From Corynebacterium sp. 74A (GTDB taxonomy: Bacteria; Actinomycetota; Actinomycetes; Mycobacteriales; Mycobacteriaceae), in assembly GCF_008930665.1 (NCBI RefSeq), contig NZ_PQMG01000001.1, positions 186,001-250,000 on the forward strand: 64,000 nucleotides of DNA. Reading direction: 5' to 3'. A model generated the notes under the pieces. That model did not search any database. It saw nothing but the letters and a program-made list of their open reading frames with translations, and had not been told where the DNA came from. Of the stretch, positions 8,192-17,231 are shown piece after piece. Numbering within the stretch: position 1 is the first letter of the stretch; each line of letters begins with the position of its first letter. The translations under genes and the position numbers were made by a program.

Positions 8192-9112
8192 CTAGCTGTA
8201 GAGCGTGATGTCGAAGTGTTCAAGAACAGGCGCGATCGATGCAAAAGTCTCACGATCGGGCTCATAATCGCTACCCGAGGATACAAACCCGGCTGCATAT
8301 AGCTTGTCCTCAATGATCGCGAATGCTGGGCCACCGGAGTCACCATGATCAGCCGGCGCATGGGCTTCAAACATAAGCTCACTGAACCCCTTGCGGTAGT
8401 CCCCGCAGCTAAGGCCAGTACGCCACCCGAGGCGACAGATCTGGGGGCGGAACTCGTCCATCTGATCAACCGTCAGATATCCCACCAAGGAGGCTGTAAA
8501 CGGCGGGGTAGAACGCCAGACCGCCTCGGATCGGGAAACATCCACCAGAGCCCAGTCTTTCTTATTAAGAGTGAATTCAGACTCCACCACCCTGCCGAGA
8601 AACACCTGCTCGCCGTATTCATCGCGAGCGTAGATATCATCTCCTCTATCGCCACAATGTCCTGCGGTGATCATGAAGTCTCTGCCTTCAGCACGTCCGA
8701 AAAAGCCCGCGGAACACTCCGTGCCCGCAGCTTTGTTGAACACCTTTACTCCCGGCACCACGGTGGTGGAATCAGAAAGCCACTGCCAATCCGCACTGTT
8801 GTGGTACCGCACTTTGCCCTCGGGCAGAGGTTGGCGTTCCTTTGTTGGAGGTGGCTGCCCTTCTGGGGTGAAGTTCTGGCTCGGAGCTGCAGCGGTCGGT
8901 TCTGGGTTCGGTGCGCCTTTCGCCGTTGAAGTTACCGTGGTGGTGCGCGTGGACTTAGCACCAGTGGCCGATGTGCCCGCGATTTCGTTGGCAGTCGAAC
9001 CACTCCCACATGCTGTAAGCGATAGCGCAAGAACTGCAGTGGCCGCCACAGTAACTGGACGTTGAAGTATGCCTGGAGACTCAGGATCTCGTTCGGCTAA
9101 GAAAGCTTTCAT
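8192..9112 (-). CDS. Secreted trypsin-like serine protease, lipoprotein
   Basis: The 306-residue product starts at ATG 9112, with GGAG six bases upstream; a TTG 12 bases earlier is less likely. A long N-region leads to a hydrophobic segment ending in the lipobox LTAC (Cys35), so the protein is probably exported and lipid-anchored. A Thr/Pro/Ser-rich linker (about 40-100) precedes a chymotrypsin-fold (S1) domain with the complete triad: His152 in TAGHCG, Asp186 in KKDWALVDV and Ser259 in GDSGGP. Cysteines at 133, 153, 226 and 236 could form disulfides. It stands alone, leftward, with a palindrome upstream. Substrate is unknown. Confidence 0.85.
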   Translation of the reverse strand: MKAFLAERDPESPGILQRPVTVAATAVLALSLTACGSGSTANEIAGTSATGAKSTRTTTVTSTAKGAPNPEPTAAAPSQNFTPEGQPPPTKERQPLPEGKVRYHNSADWQWLSDSTTVVPGVKVFNKAAGTECSAGFFGRAEGRDFMITAGHCGDRGDDIYARDEYGEQVFLGRVVESEFTLNKKDWALVDVSRSEAVWRSTPPFTASLVGYLTVDQMDEFRPQICRLGWRTGLSCGDYRKGFSELMFEAHAPADHGDSGGPAFAIIEDKLYAAGFVSSGSDYEPDRETFASIAPVLEHFDITLYS

Positions 9113-9153
9113 GGGACACTCCAACGCAAGCGGCTATTGGTTTCAAGGAGGCA

Positions 9154-9176
9154 GTGCTTTGGCGCCAAAGGAGCAC
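9154..9176. promoter_or_regulatory. Palindrome upstream of the serine protease gene
   Basis: CTTTGGCGCCAAAG (9157-9170) is a perfect 14-base palindrome, flanked by GTG/CAC that nearly extend it. It lies about 45 bases before the protease ATG, a suitable place for an operator. No regulator in the window can be assigned to it. Confidence 0.4.
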
Positions 9177-9310
9177 CAGAACAGTGAGGATGAGGGTACG
9201 TCGCGATCTTCGCTAGGACGAAACTAACTTTCCGTAGACGATTTCGGCATAGCGCCCTCGGAAGAGTTACCGGTTCCCATAGCAGAACTACGTTCCCTCG
9301 AACCCCATCA

Positions 9311-10906
9311 TCAATCTACCGAAACGTTCTTTCGATTTACCGGCACCGGTGCGCCCTCGGGCGGCAAGATCTTCGGGTACTTCCTCCCGTTTCCTCCACC
9401 CGCGGCCTCATTCTGAGCATCACCGCCAACGGCCGAGTCCACTGCCCCACCCGCGTTGCGTCCAGGCGCCGGATCCCAGTGGCCGTCCACAAGCCGGCGC
9501 TGGCATACCCATCCAATTCCAAACAGCGCAGCGCCAAGTACCGCAATAAGCACCAGTCCGATGGCTCCGCCTCCTCGGGAGGACCAGCCCAGAAGCAGTC
9601 CCAGCCAGCCAAAGTCGGCATCGCCGAAGGTGGTGTTCTCCTCCCCGAAGGCGCCGAGAACCCCAAGGAGGAACGCCGGCAGGAAGGTAATAAGCAAACC
9701 ATTAGCGAAGGCACCGCAGACCGCACCGCGACGCCCGCCTACGGCGTTGCCGTACACGCCGGCGGCACCACCGGTAAAGAAGTGCGGAACGAGTCCAGGC
9801 AGGATCAGCGCTACCCCGAAAGCAGGGTTGAGCCATGCAGAGAGAACACCGAGTCCCACCAAACCGCCGAGGAAGGAGGAGATGAACCCAACCAGCACGG
9901 CGTTTTGGGCGTAGGGGAACACGATGGGTGCGTCGAGCGCCGGGATGGCTCCAGGCACAACTTTGGCAGCGATTCCTTGGAATGCTGGCACCAATTCACC
10001 CAGAATGGTCCGCACACCGAAGAGGATCACGGCCACTGCTACGCCGAACTGCAGGCCTTGGGTGAGCGATTGCATGAGGTAGTTCCCCACCCCAGTCGCT
10101 CCATCAGGAAATGCGGTAAAGGCTTCTTCAGTTCCAGCCCGTGCGATGAACAACACCGCAAGCACCACGTACATCAACGCCATCGAGAGTGCTGTGGCCA
10201 CCATGGAGTCGCGCAGGAACCGCAGTCCCTCAGGCAGATTGAGTTCTTCGGTAGAAGGCGATTGCTTAGAGCCCTTGCCGCCGACGACCTTGGCCACGGA
10301 TCCAGAAAGCACATAGCCTGCGGTGCCAAAGTGGCCGATAGCAATCGAGTCATCTCCGGTGATCTTCCGAGTCCATGGGTGTGCGATGGCCGGCAAGGAG
10401 ACCATGACGATGCCCAACAGCAACGCACCTGCAATCACCACCACCCACGGGGAATAGCCTGCCGGGGCAAGCACCATTACCAGCAATGTGGCCATGAACA
10501 GCACGTGATGCCCGGTGAGGAACACGTACCGCATAGGAGTAAACCGCGCGAGCAGGAGGCTCACAACGAATCCAAGGATCATGATCCACGCGACTTGCCC
10601 GCCGAATTGGTCCTGCGCGATTCCCACGATCGCTTCATTGGTAGGTACGACGCCATGCGCACCCGTAGCCCCAGCGATCATGGCGCCGAGCGGCTCGAGC
10701 GATGCGGTCACCAGCCCTGCGCCAGCTCCAATGAGGAGGAAGCCGAGAGTGGCTTTGATCGCCCCGCCGAGTACGGTGCCGATTCCGCGCCCCATCGCGG
10801 CCAAACCCACGGCGGTGATGATGCCGATGAGGAATGCTGGCACTGACAGGATTTCATTGACGAGGAAGTTCGCTACATCAAGAGTTATTTGGGTCACTGA
10901 ACTCAT
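9311..10906 (-). CDS. ulaA: PTS ascorbate-type transporter, EIIC subunit
   Basis: The 531-residue, highly hydrophobic product matches the UlaA/SgaT family: N-terminal membrane segments with AVGLAAMGRGIGTVLGGAIK, LEPLGAMIAGATGAHGVVPT, and the central conserved stretch around PWTRKITGDDSIAIGHFGTA. It would carry L-ascorbate or a related sugar acid across the membrane while the partner EIIB phosphorylates it. The tail after the last membrane helix is hydrophilic and glycine-rich. It follows the fused EIIA-EIIB gene by 41 bases in the same direction, so both are likely co-transcribed. Ascorbate is the family substrate; real specificity cannot be read from the sequence. Confidence 0.88.
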   Translation of the reverse strand: MSSVTQITLDVANFLVNEILSVPAFLIGIITAVGLAAMGRGIGTVLGGAIKATLGFLLIGAGAGLVTASLEPLGAMIAGATGAHGVVPTNEAIVGIAQDQFGGQVAWIMILGFVVSLLLARFTPMRYVFLTGHHVLFMATLLVMVLAPAGYSPWVVVIAGALLLGIVMVSLPAIAHPWTRKITGDDSIAIGHFGTAGYVLSGSVAKVVGGKGSKQSPSTEELNLPEGLRFLRDSMVATALSMALMYVVLAVLFIARAGTEEAFTAFPDGATGVGNYLMQSLTQGLQFGVAVAVILFGVRTILGELVPAFQGIAAKVVPGAIPALDAPIVFPYAQNAVLVGFISSFLGGLVGLGVLSAWLNPAFGVALILPGLVPHFFTGGAAGVYGNAVGGRRGAVCGAFANGLLITFLPAFLLGVLGAFGEENTTFGDADFGWLGLLLGWSSRGGGAIGLVLIAVLGAALFGIGWVCQRRLVDGHWDPAPGRNAGGAVDSAVGGDAQNEAAGGGNGRKYPKILPPEGAPVPVNRKNVSVD

Positions 10907-10947
10907 CGGTTATGCCTTTTCGCGCCTTGTGATGTCTTCTCGTAGTG

Positions 10948-11769
10948 CTAGATGTCGTAGAGCTCGCGCAGGGCGGTGTCTACTTGTTGCGTGGATGTGA
11001 AGTCGTCGACCACGTATACCGGCACGCCCACATCGCCGAGGGTTGCCGCGATCGCGCCAGAGGTGAGCAGGAAGTCTGCCTCCCCGGCGCGGCCTTTGGC
11101 TGAGATGGTGTCTGTGGCTTCGACGGTGAGATAGGGTGCCCATCCCCACTCTTCGAGCACCTGCTCAAGGGTGTTTTTGAGGAAGAGCGATGTGCCCAGC
11201 CCGTTACCGCACACAGTTAGGATCTTCCCTTTGGAAGGCACGGAGTCGGCGCTAGGGGTGTGCTTTCTCGTGTCTTCTGTAGGTGTTCTCACTGGTGTGG
11301 TGCCAGCCGGTTTAGGCGCATCGTGTGCCTCGCCATTCAAAATGGCTCGCAGGCTTTCCTCGCTATCGGCACTGTCCAGGTCTTCACGTCGTGTGCGTAG
11401 CAGTTTGGCGAAGTCCTTCATCGCCTCAAGGTGGGCGCTGAAATCTGTTGCGGCTAGTGCGGCAACGATATGCACAGGGTCGTTGCTGGCGTGGCCAAAA
11501 CGTACTGGCGTCTCTAGTCGGAGCCATGCGAGAGCGGAGTGTGTCACGGCCTCGCTGGGCCGCGCGTGCGCTAGGGCGAATCCCGGCGCGAGCACGATAT
11601 AGGGACCGTTGTCTTCCACGCTGCGTACCATCTGCGCGGTGTAGTCAGCGGTGGTTGCACCGGCGTCCTCGAGTAACTGCCCAGCTAAGCGTATCGCTTC
11701 TTGCCAGTCGTGTGCCTCGCCGTGGAATGCTGTAGCTCCAGGGGCGAGTAGCGTGTCCAGGCTTGCCAT
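10948..11769 (-). CDS. PTS fused EIIA-EIIB protein, ascorbate type
   Basis: The start at ATG 11769 is supported by GGGAGAG directly upstream; a GTG 18 bases earlier overlaps that site. The 273-residue product carries an EIIA domain of the mannitol/fructose-Ntr fold with the phospho-histidine His68 in ALAHARP, a Pro/Thr-rich linker (about 150-180), and an EIIB domain with phospho-cysteine Cys187 in VCGNGLGTS. In the well-known ula system EIIA and EIIB are separate proteins, so this is a fusion. No ascorbate-6-phosphate catabolic genes (lactonase, decarboxylase, epimerase) are nearby. Phosphate would pass from HPr to this protein and then to the sugar bound by the EIIC encoded next to it. Confidence 0.85.
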   Translation of the reverse strand: MASLDTLLAPGATAFHGEAHDWQEAIRLAGQLLEDAGATTADYTAQMVRSVEDNGPYIVLAPGFALAHARPSEAVTHSALAWLRLETPVRFGHASNDPVHIVAALAATDFSAHLEAMKDFAKLLRTRREDLDSADSEESLRAILNGEAHDAPKPAGTTPVRTPTEDTRKHTPSADSVPSKGKILTVCGNGLGTSLFLKNTLEQVLEEWGWAPYLTVEATDTISAKGRAGEADFLLTSGAIAATLGDVGVPVYVVDDFTSTQQVDTALRELYDI

Positions 11770-11824
11770 GTGCTCTCCCTTCCTCACGTGTCTACGACTT
11801 AGGCTACATCACTGTTCGGCGGCT

Positions 11825-11837
11825 ACTTATCGACGCT
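11825..11837 (+). repeat. Near copy of the 13-base repeat (ACTTATCGACGCT)
   Basis: Two differences from GCTTATCGACGCC. It lies in the divergent gap between the PTS operon and the restriction-modification gene. With the copy at 36538 it shares the longer string CTTATCGACGCTCAC. Confidence 0.6.
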
Positions 11838-11926
11838 CACAGTCACCCCGCCTTCTGTCTCAAAATTGAACCATTGTGGGTGTAAACCTTCTCCCGACGG
11901 TGAGACTATTGGCCATAATGGTCCTC

Positions 11927-14900
11927 ATGTCTACCTTCGCTGAGGCCCTCGAGCAGCTCCGTGCCAACCAGCCCAATCCCGCCCGTTATGGCTATGCCTT
12001 TGAGCGGTTGATGGTCAATTACATCAAGGCTGATCCGGTGCTGAGTACCGAGTATTCGGAGGTGTATCAGTGGTTGGATTGGCCGTACACCAATGGCCGC
12101 TCGGATTACGGCATTGATCTGGTGGCCAAGCGTGCCGAGGATGGCGCGTGGACTGCGATCCAGTGCAAGTTCTTTGACGATGCCACCACGCTGTCTAAAA
12201 GGCATCTCGATTCTTTCTTTGAGGCCTCGGGGCGTTCCTTCCGCACGGAGTCCGGTGTGGAGCAGTTCGCTAATCGCGTGATCATCTCTACCAAGGATGC
12301 GTGGAGTAAGAATGCGGAGTCGATGCTGGAGAATCAGGTTATTCCTGCGGCTCGCATCGGCTTGGCGGATATCGCCCAGTCCCCTATTGATTGGGATCTC
12401 ACCTTCCCTGGCGACACGGTAGAGATCAACCTCACCAAGAAGGAAACCTTCGAACCGCGCCCGCATCAAGAGCGCGCTATTGCTGCGGTGATGGAGGGCT
12501 TAGAAACCCACGATCGGGGCAAGCTGATCATGGCTTGCGGCACCGGTAAAACCTTCACCTCGCTGCGTTTAGCCGAGCGGGTTGCCGAGGCCAATGGTGG
12601 CCGAGCCCGTGTGCTGTTTTTGGTGCCGTCTATCGCGCTGTTGAGTCAGACGATGAAAGAGTGGCTGGCTCAAACCCGCATGGACCTTAAGCCTTATGCG
12701 GTGTGCTCTGATTCGAAGGTTTCGAAGAAGGCCGAGGATATCGCGTCCTATGATCTGGAGATTCCCGTCTCTACCAATGGTGCGGCTATCGCTGAGCGTT
12801 TCTCCCACGGCCGCCGCGCCGCCGGGCTGCAGGTGATTTTTTCCACTTACCAGTCCATTGAGGCTATTCACGACGCCCAACAGCAGGGTCTCGATGATGT
12901 CGATCTCATTATCTGCGACGAGGCCCACCGCACCACCGGTGTCACCCTCGCCCACGAGGATTCCTCGAACTTCGTGAAGGTCCATGATCCGGACTACATC
13001 CGCGCCACCAAACGCGTGTACATGACGGCCACCCCGCGGCTGTTCGATCAAACGGTCAAGGACAAGGCCGAGGAGCACTCGGCGGAGATCACTTCCATGG
13101 ACGATGAAGCGGTCTTTGGCCCAGAGTTCTTCCGTCTCGGCTTCGGCGATGCCGTCGATCATGGCCTGCTCACCGACTACAAGGTGCTAGTCATGACAGT
13201 CGACGAGGATGTCGCCGCCGAGGCCCTGGCTCGGAAAACCGGCACGGAGACCGGCGGCATTAACCTCGCCACGGCCTCCGCCATGATCGGCGTCTGGAAT
13301 GCCCTAGCCAAACGCTCTGGCACGCTCCAAGGTGGAAAGGCCGGTTTCAGCGCCACCGAAGCACCCATGCACCGCGCCGTGGCCTTCGCCAAGGACATCA
13401 AAACCTCCACCACCATTGCCACCACTTTCCCCGCGCTGATCGCCAGCCACCAAGAGCAGCTCCGCGAGAACTCTGCGCTTGACAACGCCGCCCTGCACAA
13501 CATCGACCTCAGCATCAGCGCAGAACACGTTGATGGTTCGATGAACGCCATGCAGCGCAACTCCCGCATTTCCTGGCTGGAGTCCACCATGAACGAGCAT
13601 GAGGCTCGCATCCTCACCAACGCTCGCTGCCTCAGCGAAGGTGTGGATGTGCCGGCACTCGACGCCGTAACCTTCTTCAATCCGCGCAATTCCATGGTTG
13701 ATGTGGTCCAATCCGTGGGCCGAGTGATGCGCAAGAAGGAGGGAAAGGACTACGGCTACATCATTCTTCCCGTCGCGGTTCCCCCGAACACGTCGCCGTC
13801 GCAGGCACTCAACGACAACACCCGCTTCAAGGTCGTGTGGCAGATCCTCAATGCGCTCCGCGCCCACGATGAGCGCTTCAACGCCAAGATCAACTCCATC
13901 GCGCTCAATTCCCCGGCCGACACACTGGACGCTGAGACAAAGAACGGTGCCGAGGCGCTGCCTTTGGAAGTCGATCACGTTAGCAGCACCCGCGAGATAA
14001 TCAACGAGACAAACACCGCCACTGACTCCGCGAGCAGCGAGGAGGGCGTTACTGAATCCACCCTGGCGTTGTTCTCCCTCGAGCAGTGGGAAGAGGCCAT
14101 GTATGTCAAGGTGGTTGATAAGGTTGGCTCCCGCACCTACTGGGAAGACTGGGCAGACGATGTCGCCTCCATCGCTCAATCCCAAACCCAGCGCATCACC
14201 AAGCTGCTAGCTATCGCGGATGTGAGCATTAAGGAAGAGTTCGATCACTTCCTCGCCGGTCTGCGAGGCAACCTCAATGATGCGATCACAACCGAGGAAG
14301 CCATCAGCATGCTCTCGCAGCATCTGATCACCGCCCCAGTATTCAACGCACTCTTCAGCGAGCACGACTTCGCCCACCACAACCCAGTCTCTCGAGTGAT
14401 GCAACGCATGGTCGATGCGCTCGAAGGAGCCAATCTTGACGCGGAAACAGAGTCCCTGCACCGCTTTTATGATTCCGTGCGGGTACGAGCCAGCGAAGTC
14501 ACCTCAGCCTCCGGCAAGCAACAGGTGGTCAAGGAGCTCTACGAAAAGTTCTTCCGCAAAGCCTTTAAGAAGCAATCAGAGGCCCTCGGCATCGTCTACA
14601 CCCCGGTAGAGATTGTCGATTTCATCCTTCGTAGCGCTAATGAGCTCTCTACCACACACTTCGGCAAGGGCTTGAGTGATCCAGGCGTGCATGTGCTCGA
14701 TCCCTTTACCGGCACCGGCACCTTCATGGTGCGGCTGCTGCAGTCTGGACTCATCCGGCCCGAGGACCTGGCTCGAAAATACGCCACTGAGCTCCACGCC
14801 ACCGAGATCATGCTGCTCGCCTACTATGTGGCCGCCGTGAACATCGAATCCACCTACAACGCCCTCAAGGCAGAAGAAGCACGGCGCAACGACGAGCCTG

Positions 14901-16945
14901 AACCAGAGTTCGTCCCCTTTGAAGGCATTGCACTGGCCGATACCTTCCAGATCACCGAGGAAGACGACACCCTCGATCTGGACTACTTCAAGGACAACAA
15001 CGCCGCTATCCAGCGGCAGATGGACGCACCCATCCACGTGATCGTGGGCAATCCGCCCTACTCCGTAGGCCAAACCAGCGCCAACGACAACAACCAAAAC
15101 CTCAAGTACCCAACCCTCGACGCCCGTATCGCCGAAACCTACGCGGCAAAATCTACCGCGACCAATAAAAACAGCCTCTACGACTCCTACCTGCGGGCCT
15201 TCCGCTGGGCCACCGACCGCATCGGCGAGCGCGGCATCGTTGCCTTCGTATCCAACGGTGGCTGGCTCGATGCCAACACCGGCGACGGCGTGCGCCTGTC
15301 CATGGCTGAGGACTTTAGCGACATCTACGTCTTCAACCTGCGAGGCAACCAGCGTACGGCCGGCGAACTTTCCCGCAAGGAGGGCGGCAAGGTTTTCGGT
15401 TCTGGGAGCCGCAACACCGTAGTTATCACCATCGGTATCAAGGACCCCACCGCCTCTGGCTGCACCATCCACTACCGCGACATCGGCGACTACCTTAGTG
15501 CTGAGCACAAGCTCGAGATCGTCGAACATTCCTCCCCTGCCACTATCGACTGGACCACGATCACCCCCAACAGTCACGGCGACTGGCTCAACCAGCGCAG
15601 TGCGAAGTACGAGAATTGGCCGGTTCTTGGGAGTAAGAAAAACACTTCCCAGCTCATGGTTTTCAAACGGTTCAGCCGAGGATTGGAAACCGGTCGCGAC
15701 AGTTGGGTAAATAATTTCTCCAATGATAGATTACAAAATGCTATTTCGTCGCTTTGCAGCACATATAATAATTCACTTGCACCCATCTATAAATGGTTTG
15801 AGAATAATAACCATTTAAACAAAAATGAATCTAGTGTTGCAAAGTTCCTCAAGGAGAGAACTAAGTACGCAGACCCGAAGGCGATAAAGTGGTCACGCAG
15901 TCTGCGCGCATTCGCAGCTAAGGGCGAGAAAGTGACTCCACAGAGCGGTTCATTTATTCATTCCCTATATAGGCCGTTCTGCACACAGCACGCTTACTTC
16001 GACAAGTATTTGAATCACGAGCGCAGCCAGCTCCCCTCGATGTTCCCGACTCCAGAGCATGACAACATCGGGATCGGGGTGTGTTCCACTTCGAATCGCA
16101 CACCATTCTCAGTACTCGGTGCTGATCGTATCCCGAATCTCGGACTATTCATGGATCCAGTTCAGTTCTTCCCCCGCTGGACTTGGGAACCCGTGAAGGC
16201 GCCAGAGGGTGAGCTTGATTTGATGGGAGCTATGGCGTCGGATCACTCAGAGGCCGCGCAGGGCTGTGAGGGCGAGATCCTCGATGGGTACCGGCGGGTG
16301 GATAACATCACCGATGAGATCCTCGCCGTGTACCAGAGAGCGCTCGGCGAGGATGTGACTAAGGACGATATTTTCTACTTCGTTTATGGCCAGTTGCACG
16401 ATCCCTCCTACCGCGAGACCTATGCGGCAGACCTGAAGAAAATGCTGCCCCATATTGAGACACCGAGCTCTCGGGCTCGCTTTGACCAGCTAGCTACCGC
16501 AGGCCGGAAGCTCATGGATCTCCACGTGAACTATGAGCAGGTTGAGCCTTGGCCAGTGAAACGGGGGGGGGGGAAGAACTCTGCCGATCTGTCTTCGCGT
16601 GAGGCGTGGCGGGTGCAGAAGATGAAGTGGGCCAAGGTCCGCGACCCAGAGACGAACAAGTTGGTTAATGACACCACAACGATCATCTATAACAAGCACC
16701 TGACTATTTCCGGCATCCCCGAAGATGCGGAGCGCTACCAGCTCGGCTCCCGTTCGGCACTGGCGTGGATCATTGACCGCTACCAAGTGAAGAAGGACAA
16801 GAACTCCGGCATTATCAACGACCCCAATGATTGGGCGGATGAGCAGGAGGCTCCTCGCTACATTGTGGATTTGATCGCCAAGGTCACTCGCGTCGCTGTA
16901 GAGACCGTGCGGATTGTCGATTCGCTCAGCGATAACGCGTGCTAG
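11927..16945 (+). CDS. Type ISP single-polypeptide restriction-modification enzyme
   Basis: The 1,672-residue protein has the order known from Type ISP enzymes such as LlaGI and LlaBIII. An Mrr-like nuclease comes first (GIDLVA with Asp64, then QCK at 79-81), followed by a superfamily 2 helicase/translocase (ACGTGKT 203-209, DEAH 331-334, MTATPR from 366), a coupler, a gamma-type N6-adenine methyltransferase (VLDPFTGTGTF from about 923, NPPY 1042-1045) and a C-terminal target-recognition region. Start ATG 11927 has no Shine-Dalgarno but CATAAT ends eight bases before it, so leaderless translation is plausible; ATG 11918 and GTG 11876 are alternatives. Two oddities: an AT-rich patch around 15705-15845 and an 11-G tract at 16563-16573 that could switch the reading frame. 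A terminator follows at 17024. Confidence 0.9.
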   Translation: MSTFAEALEQLRANQPNPARYGYAFERLMVNYIKADPVLSTEYSEVYQWLDWPYTNGRSDYGIDLVAKRAEDGAWTAIQCKFFDDATTLSKRHLDSFFEASGRSFRTESGVEQFANRVIISTKDAWSKNAESMLENQVIPAARIGLADIAQSPIDWDLTFPGDTVEINLTKKETFEPRPHQERAIAAVMEGLETHDRGKLIMACGTGKTFTSLRLAERVAEANGGRARVLFLVPSIALLSQTMKEWLAQTRMDLKPYAVCSDSKVSKKAEDIASYDLEIPVSTNGAAIAERFSHGRRAAGLQVIFSTYQSIEAIHDAQQQGLDDVDLIICDEAHRTTGVTLAHEDSSNFVKVHDPDYIRATKRVYMTATPRLFDQTVKDKAEEHSAEITSMDDEAVFGPEFFRLGFGDAVDHGLLTDYKVLVMTVDEDVAAEALARKTGTETGGINLATASAMIGVWNALAKRSGTLQGGKAGFSATEAPMHRAVAFAKDIKTSTTIATTFPALIASHQEQLRENSALDNAALHNIDLSISAEHVDGSMNAMQRNSRISWLESTMNEHEARILTNARCLSEGVDVPALDAVTFFNPRNSMVDVVQSVGRVMRKKEGKDYGYIILPVAVPPNTSPSQALNDNTRFKVVWQILNALRAHDERFNAKINSIALNSPADTLDAETKNGAEALPLEVDHVSSTREIINETNTATDSASSEEGVTESTLALFSLEQWEEAMYVKVVDKVGSRTYWEDWADDVASIAQSQTQRITKLLAIADVSIKEEFDHFLAGLRGNLNDAITTEEAISMLSQHLITAPVFNALFSEHDFAHHNPVSRVMQRMVDALEGANLDAETESLHRFYDSVRVRASEVTSASGKQQVVKELYEKFFRKAFKKQSEALGIVYTPVEIVDFILRSANELSTTHFGKGLSDPGVHVLDPFTGTGTFMVRLLQSGLIRPEDLARKYATELHATEIMLLAYYVAAVNIESTYNALKAEEARRNDEPEPEFVPFEGIALADTFQITEEDDTLDLDYFKDNNAAIQRQMDAPIHVIVGNPPYSVGQTSANDNNQNLKYPTLDARIAETYAAKSTATNKNSLYDSYLRAFRWATDRIGERGIVAFVSNGGWLDANTGDGVRLSMAEDFSDIYVFNLRGNQRTAGELSRKEGGKVFGSGSRNTVVITIGIKDPTASGCTIHYRDIGDYLSAEHKLEIVEHSSPATIDWTTITPNSHGDWLNQRSAKYENWPVLGSKKNTSQLMVFKRFSRGLETGRDSWVNNFSNDRLQNAISSLCSTYNNSLAPIYKWFENNNHLNKNESSVAKFLKERTKYADPKAIKWSRSLRAFAAKGEKVTPQSGSFIHSLYRPFCTQHAYFDKYLNHERSQLPSMFPTPEHDNIGIGVCSTSNRTPFSVLGADRIPNLGLFMDPVQFFPRWTWEPVKAPEGELDLMGAMASDHSEAAQGCEGEILDGYRRVDNITDEILAVYQRALGEDVTKDDIFYFVYGQLHDPSYRETYAADLKKMLPHIETPSSRARFDQLATAGRKLMDLHVNYEQVEPWPVKRGGGKNSADLSSREAWRVQKMKWAKVRDPETNKLVNDTTTIIYNKHLTISGIPEDAERYQLGSRSALAWIIDRYQVKKDKNSGIINDPNDWADEQEAPRYIVDLIAKVTRVAVETVRIVDSLSDNAC
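15705..15845 (+). other. AT-rich patch inside the target-recognition region of the Type ISP gene
   Basis: About 140 bases with many A/T runs (for example AATAATTTCTCC and AATAATAACC) interrupt an otherwise GC-rich gene without breaking the frame. It follows the methyltransferase NPPY motif by about 200 codons, where specificity is expected to lie. This suggests the target-recognition segment was exchanged by recombination with DNA from another source. Confidence 0.6.
16563..16573 (+). repeat. Poly-G tract, 11 bases, in coding sequence
   Basis: Eleven consecutive G encode part of Arg1546 and Gly1547-1549. I traced the other frames: losing one G leads to TGA at 16623-16625, gaining one G leads to TGA at 16600-16602. 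Both remove over 100 C-terminal residues. The tract length is in the range known for slipped-strand phase variation in other bacteria. A sequencing length error cannot be excluded. Confidence 0.8.
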
Positions 16946-17023
16946 CTAGTGCACTGCCCCTGGACCGTCGGCCTTGTGCAGGGTTAGGCCGATACCTCGC
17001 TTGTAGGGCTGCGCAGCAGACTC

Positions 17024-17046
17024 AGCCCAGCCCCAGCTGGGCTTTG
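17024..17046 (+). terminator. Terminator downstream of the Type ISP gene
   Basis: AGCCCAGC (17024-17031), loop CCCA, GCTGGGCT (17036-17043), then TTTGAG: an eight-base-pair stem with a short T-run, 80 bases after the stop. A second, weaker stem TCGGCCT/AGGCCGA lies at 16968-16992. The rest of 16946-17231 has no intact gene; a leftward frame ending at about 17028 (VEELRWMSPSEVYRTLKAQ) may be debris. Confidence 0.6.
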
Positions 17047-17231
17047 AGCGTCCGGTACACCTCGCTGGGACTCATCCAGCGCAGCTCTTCCACGCGGTTA
17101 GTCTCGCGCCTTCAAGGCATGCCTGCTGCAGGATCTCGTGACGCGCGGGAAGCGCCCCTTAGTGCGGTGACGAAGCTGAGGATAGCGATCGCCCAAAATC
17201 GCCGCGGGTGCGCGGTAATCCTCCAGTCTGG

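Noticed and set aside
9479-10846. Long rightward open frame (455 codons) opposite ulaA
   Set aside because: The leftward frame is a clear EIIC transporter. The opposite frame is open because of high-GC codon bias and its product is a low-complexity, His/Glu-rich sequence without a family match.
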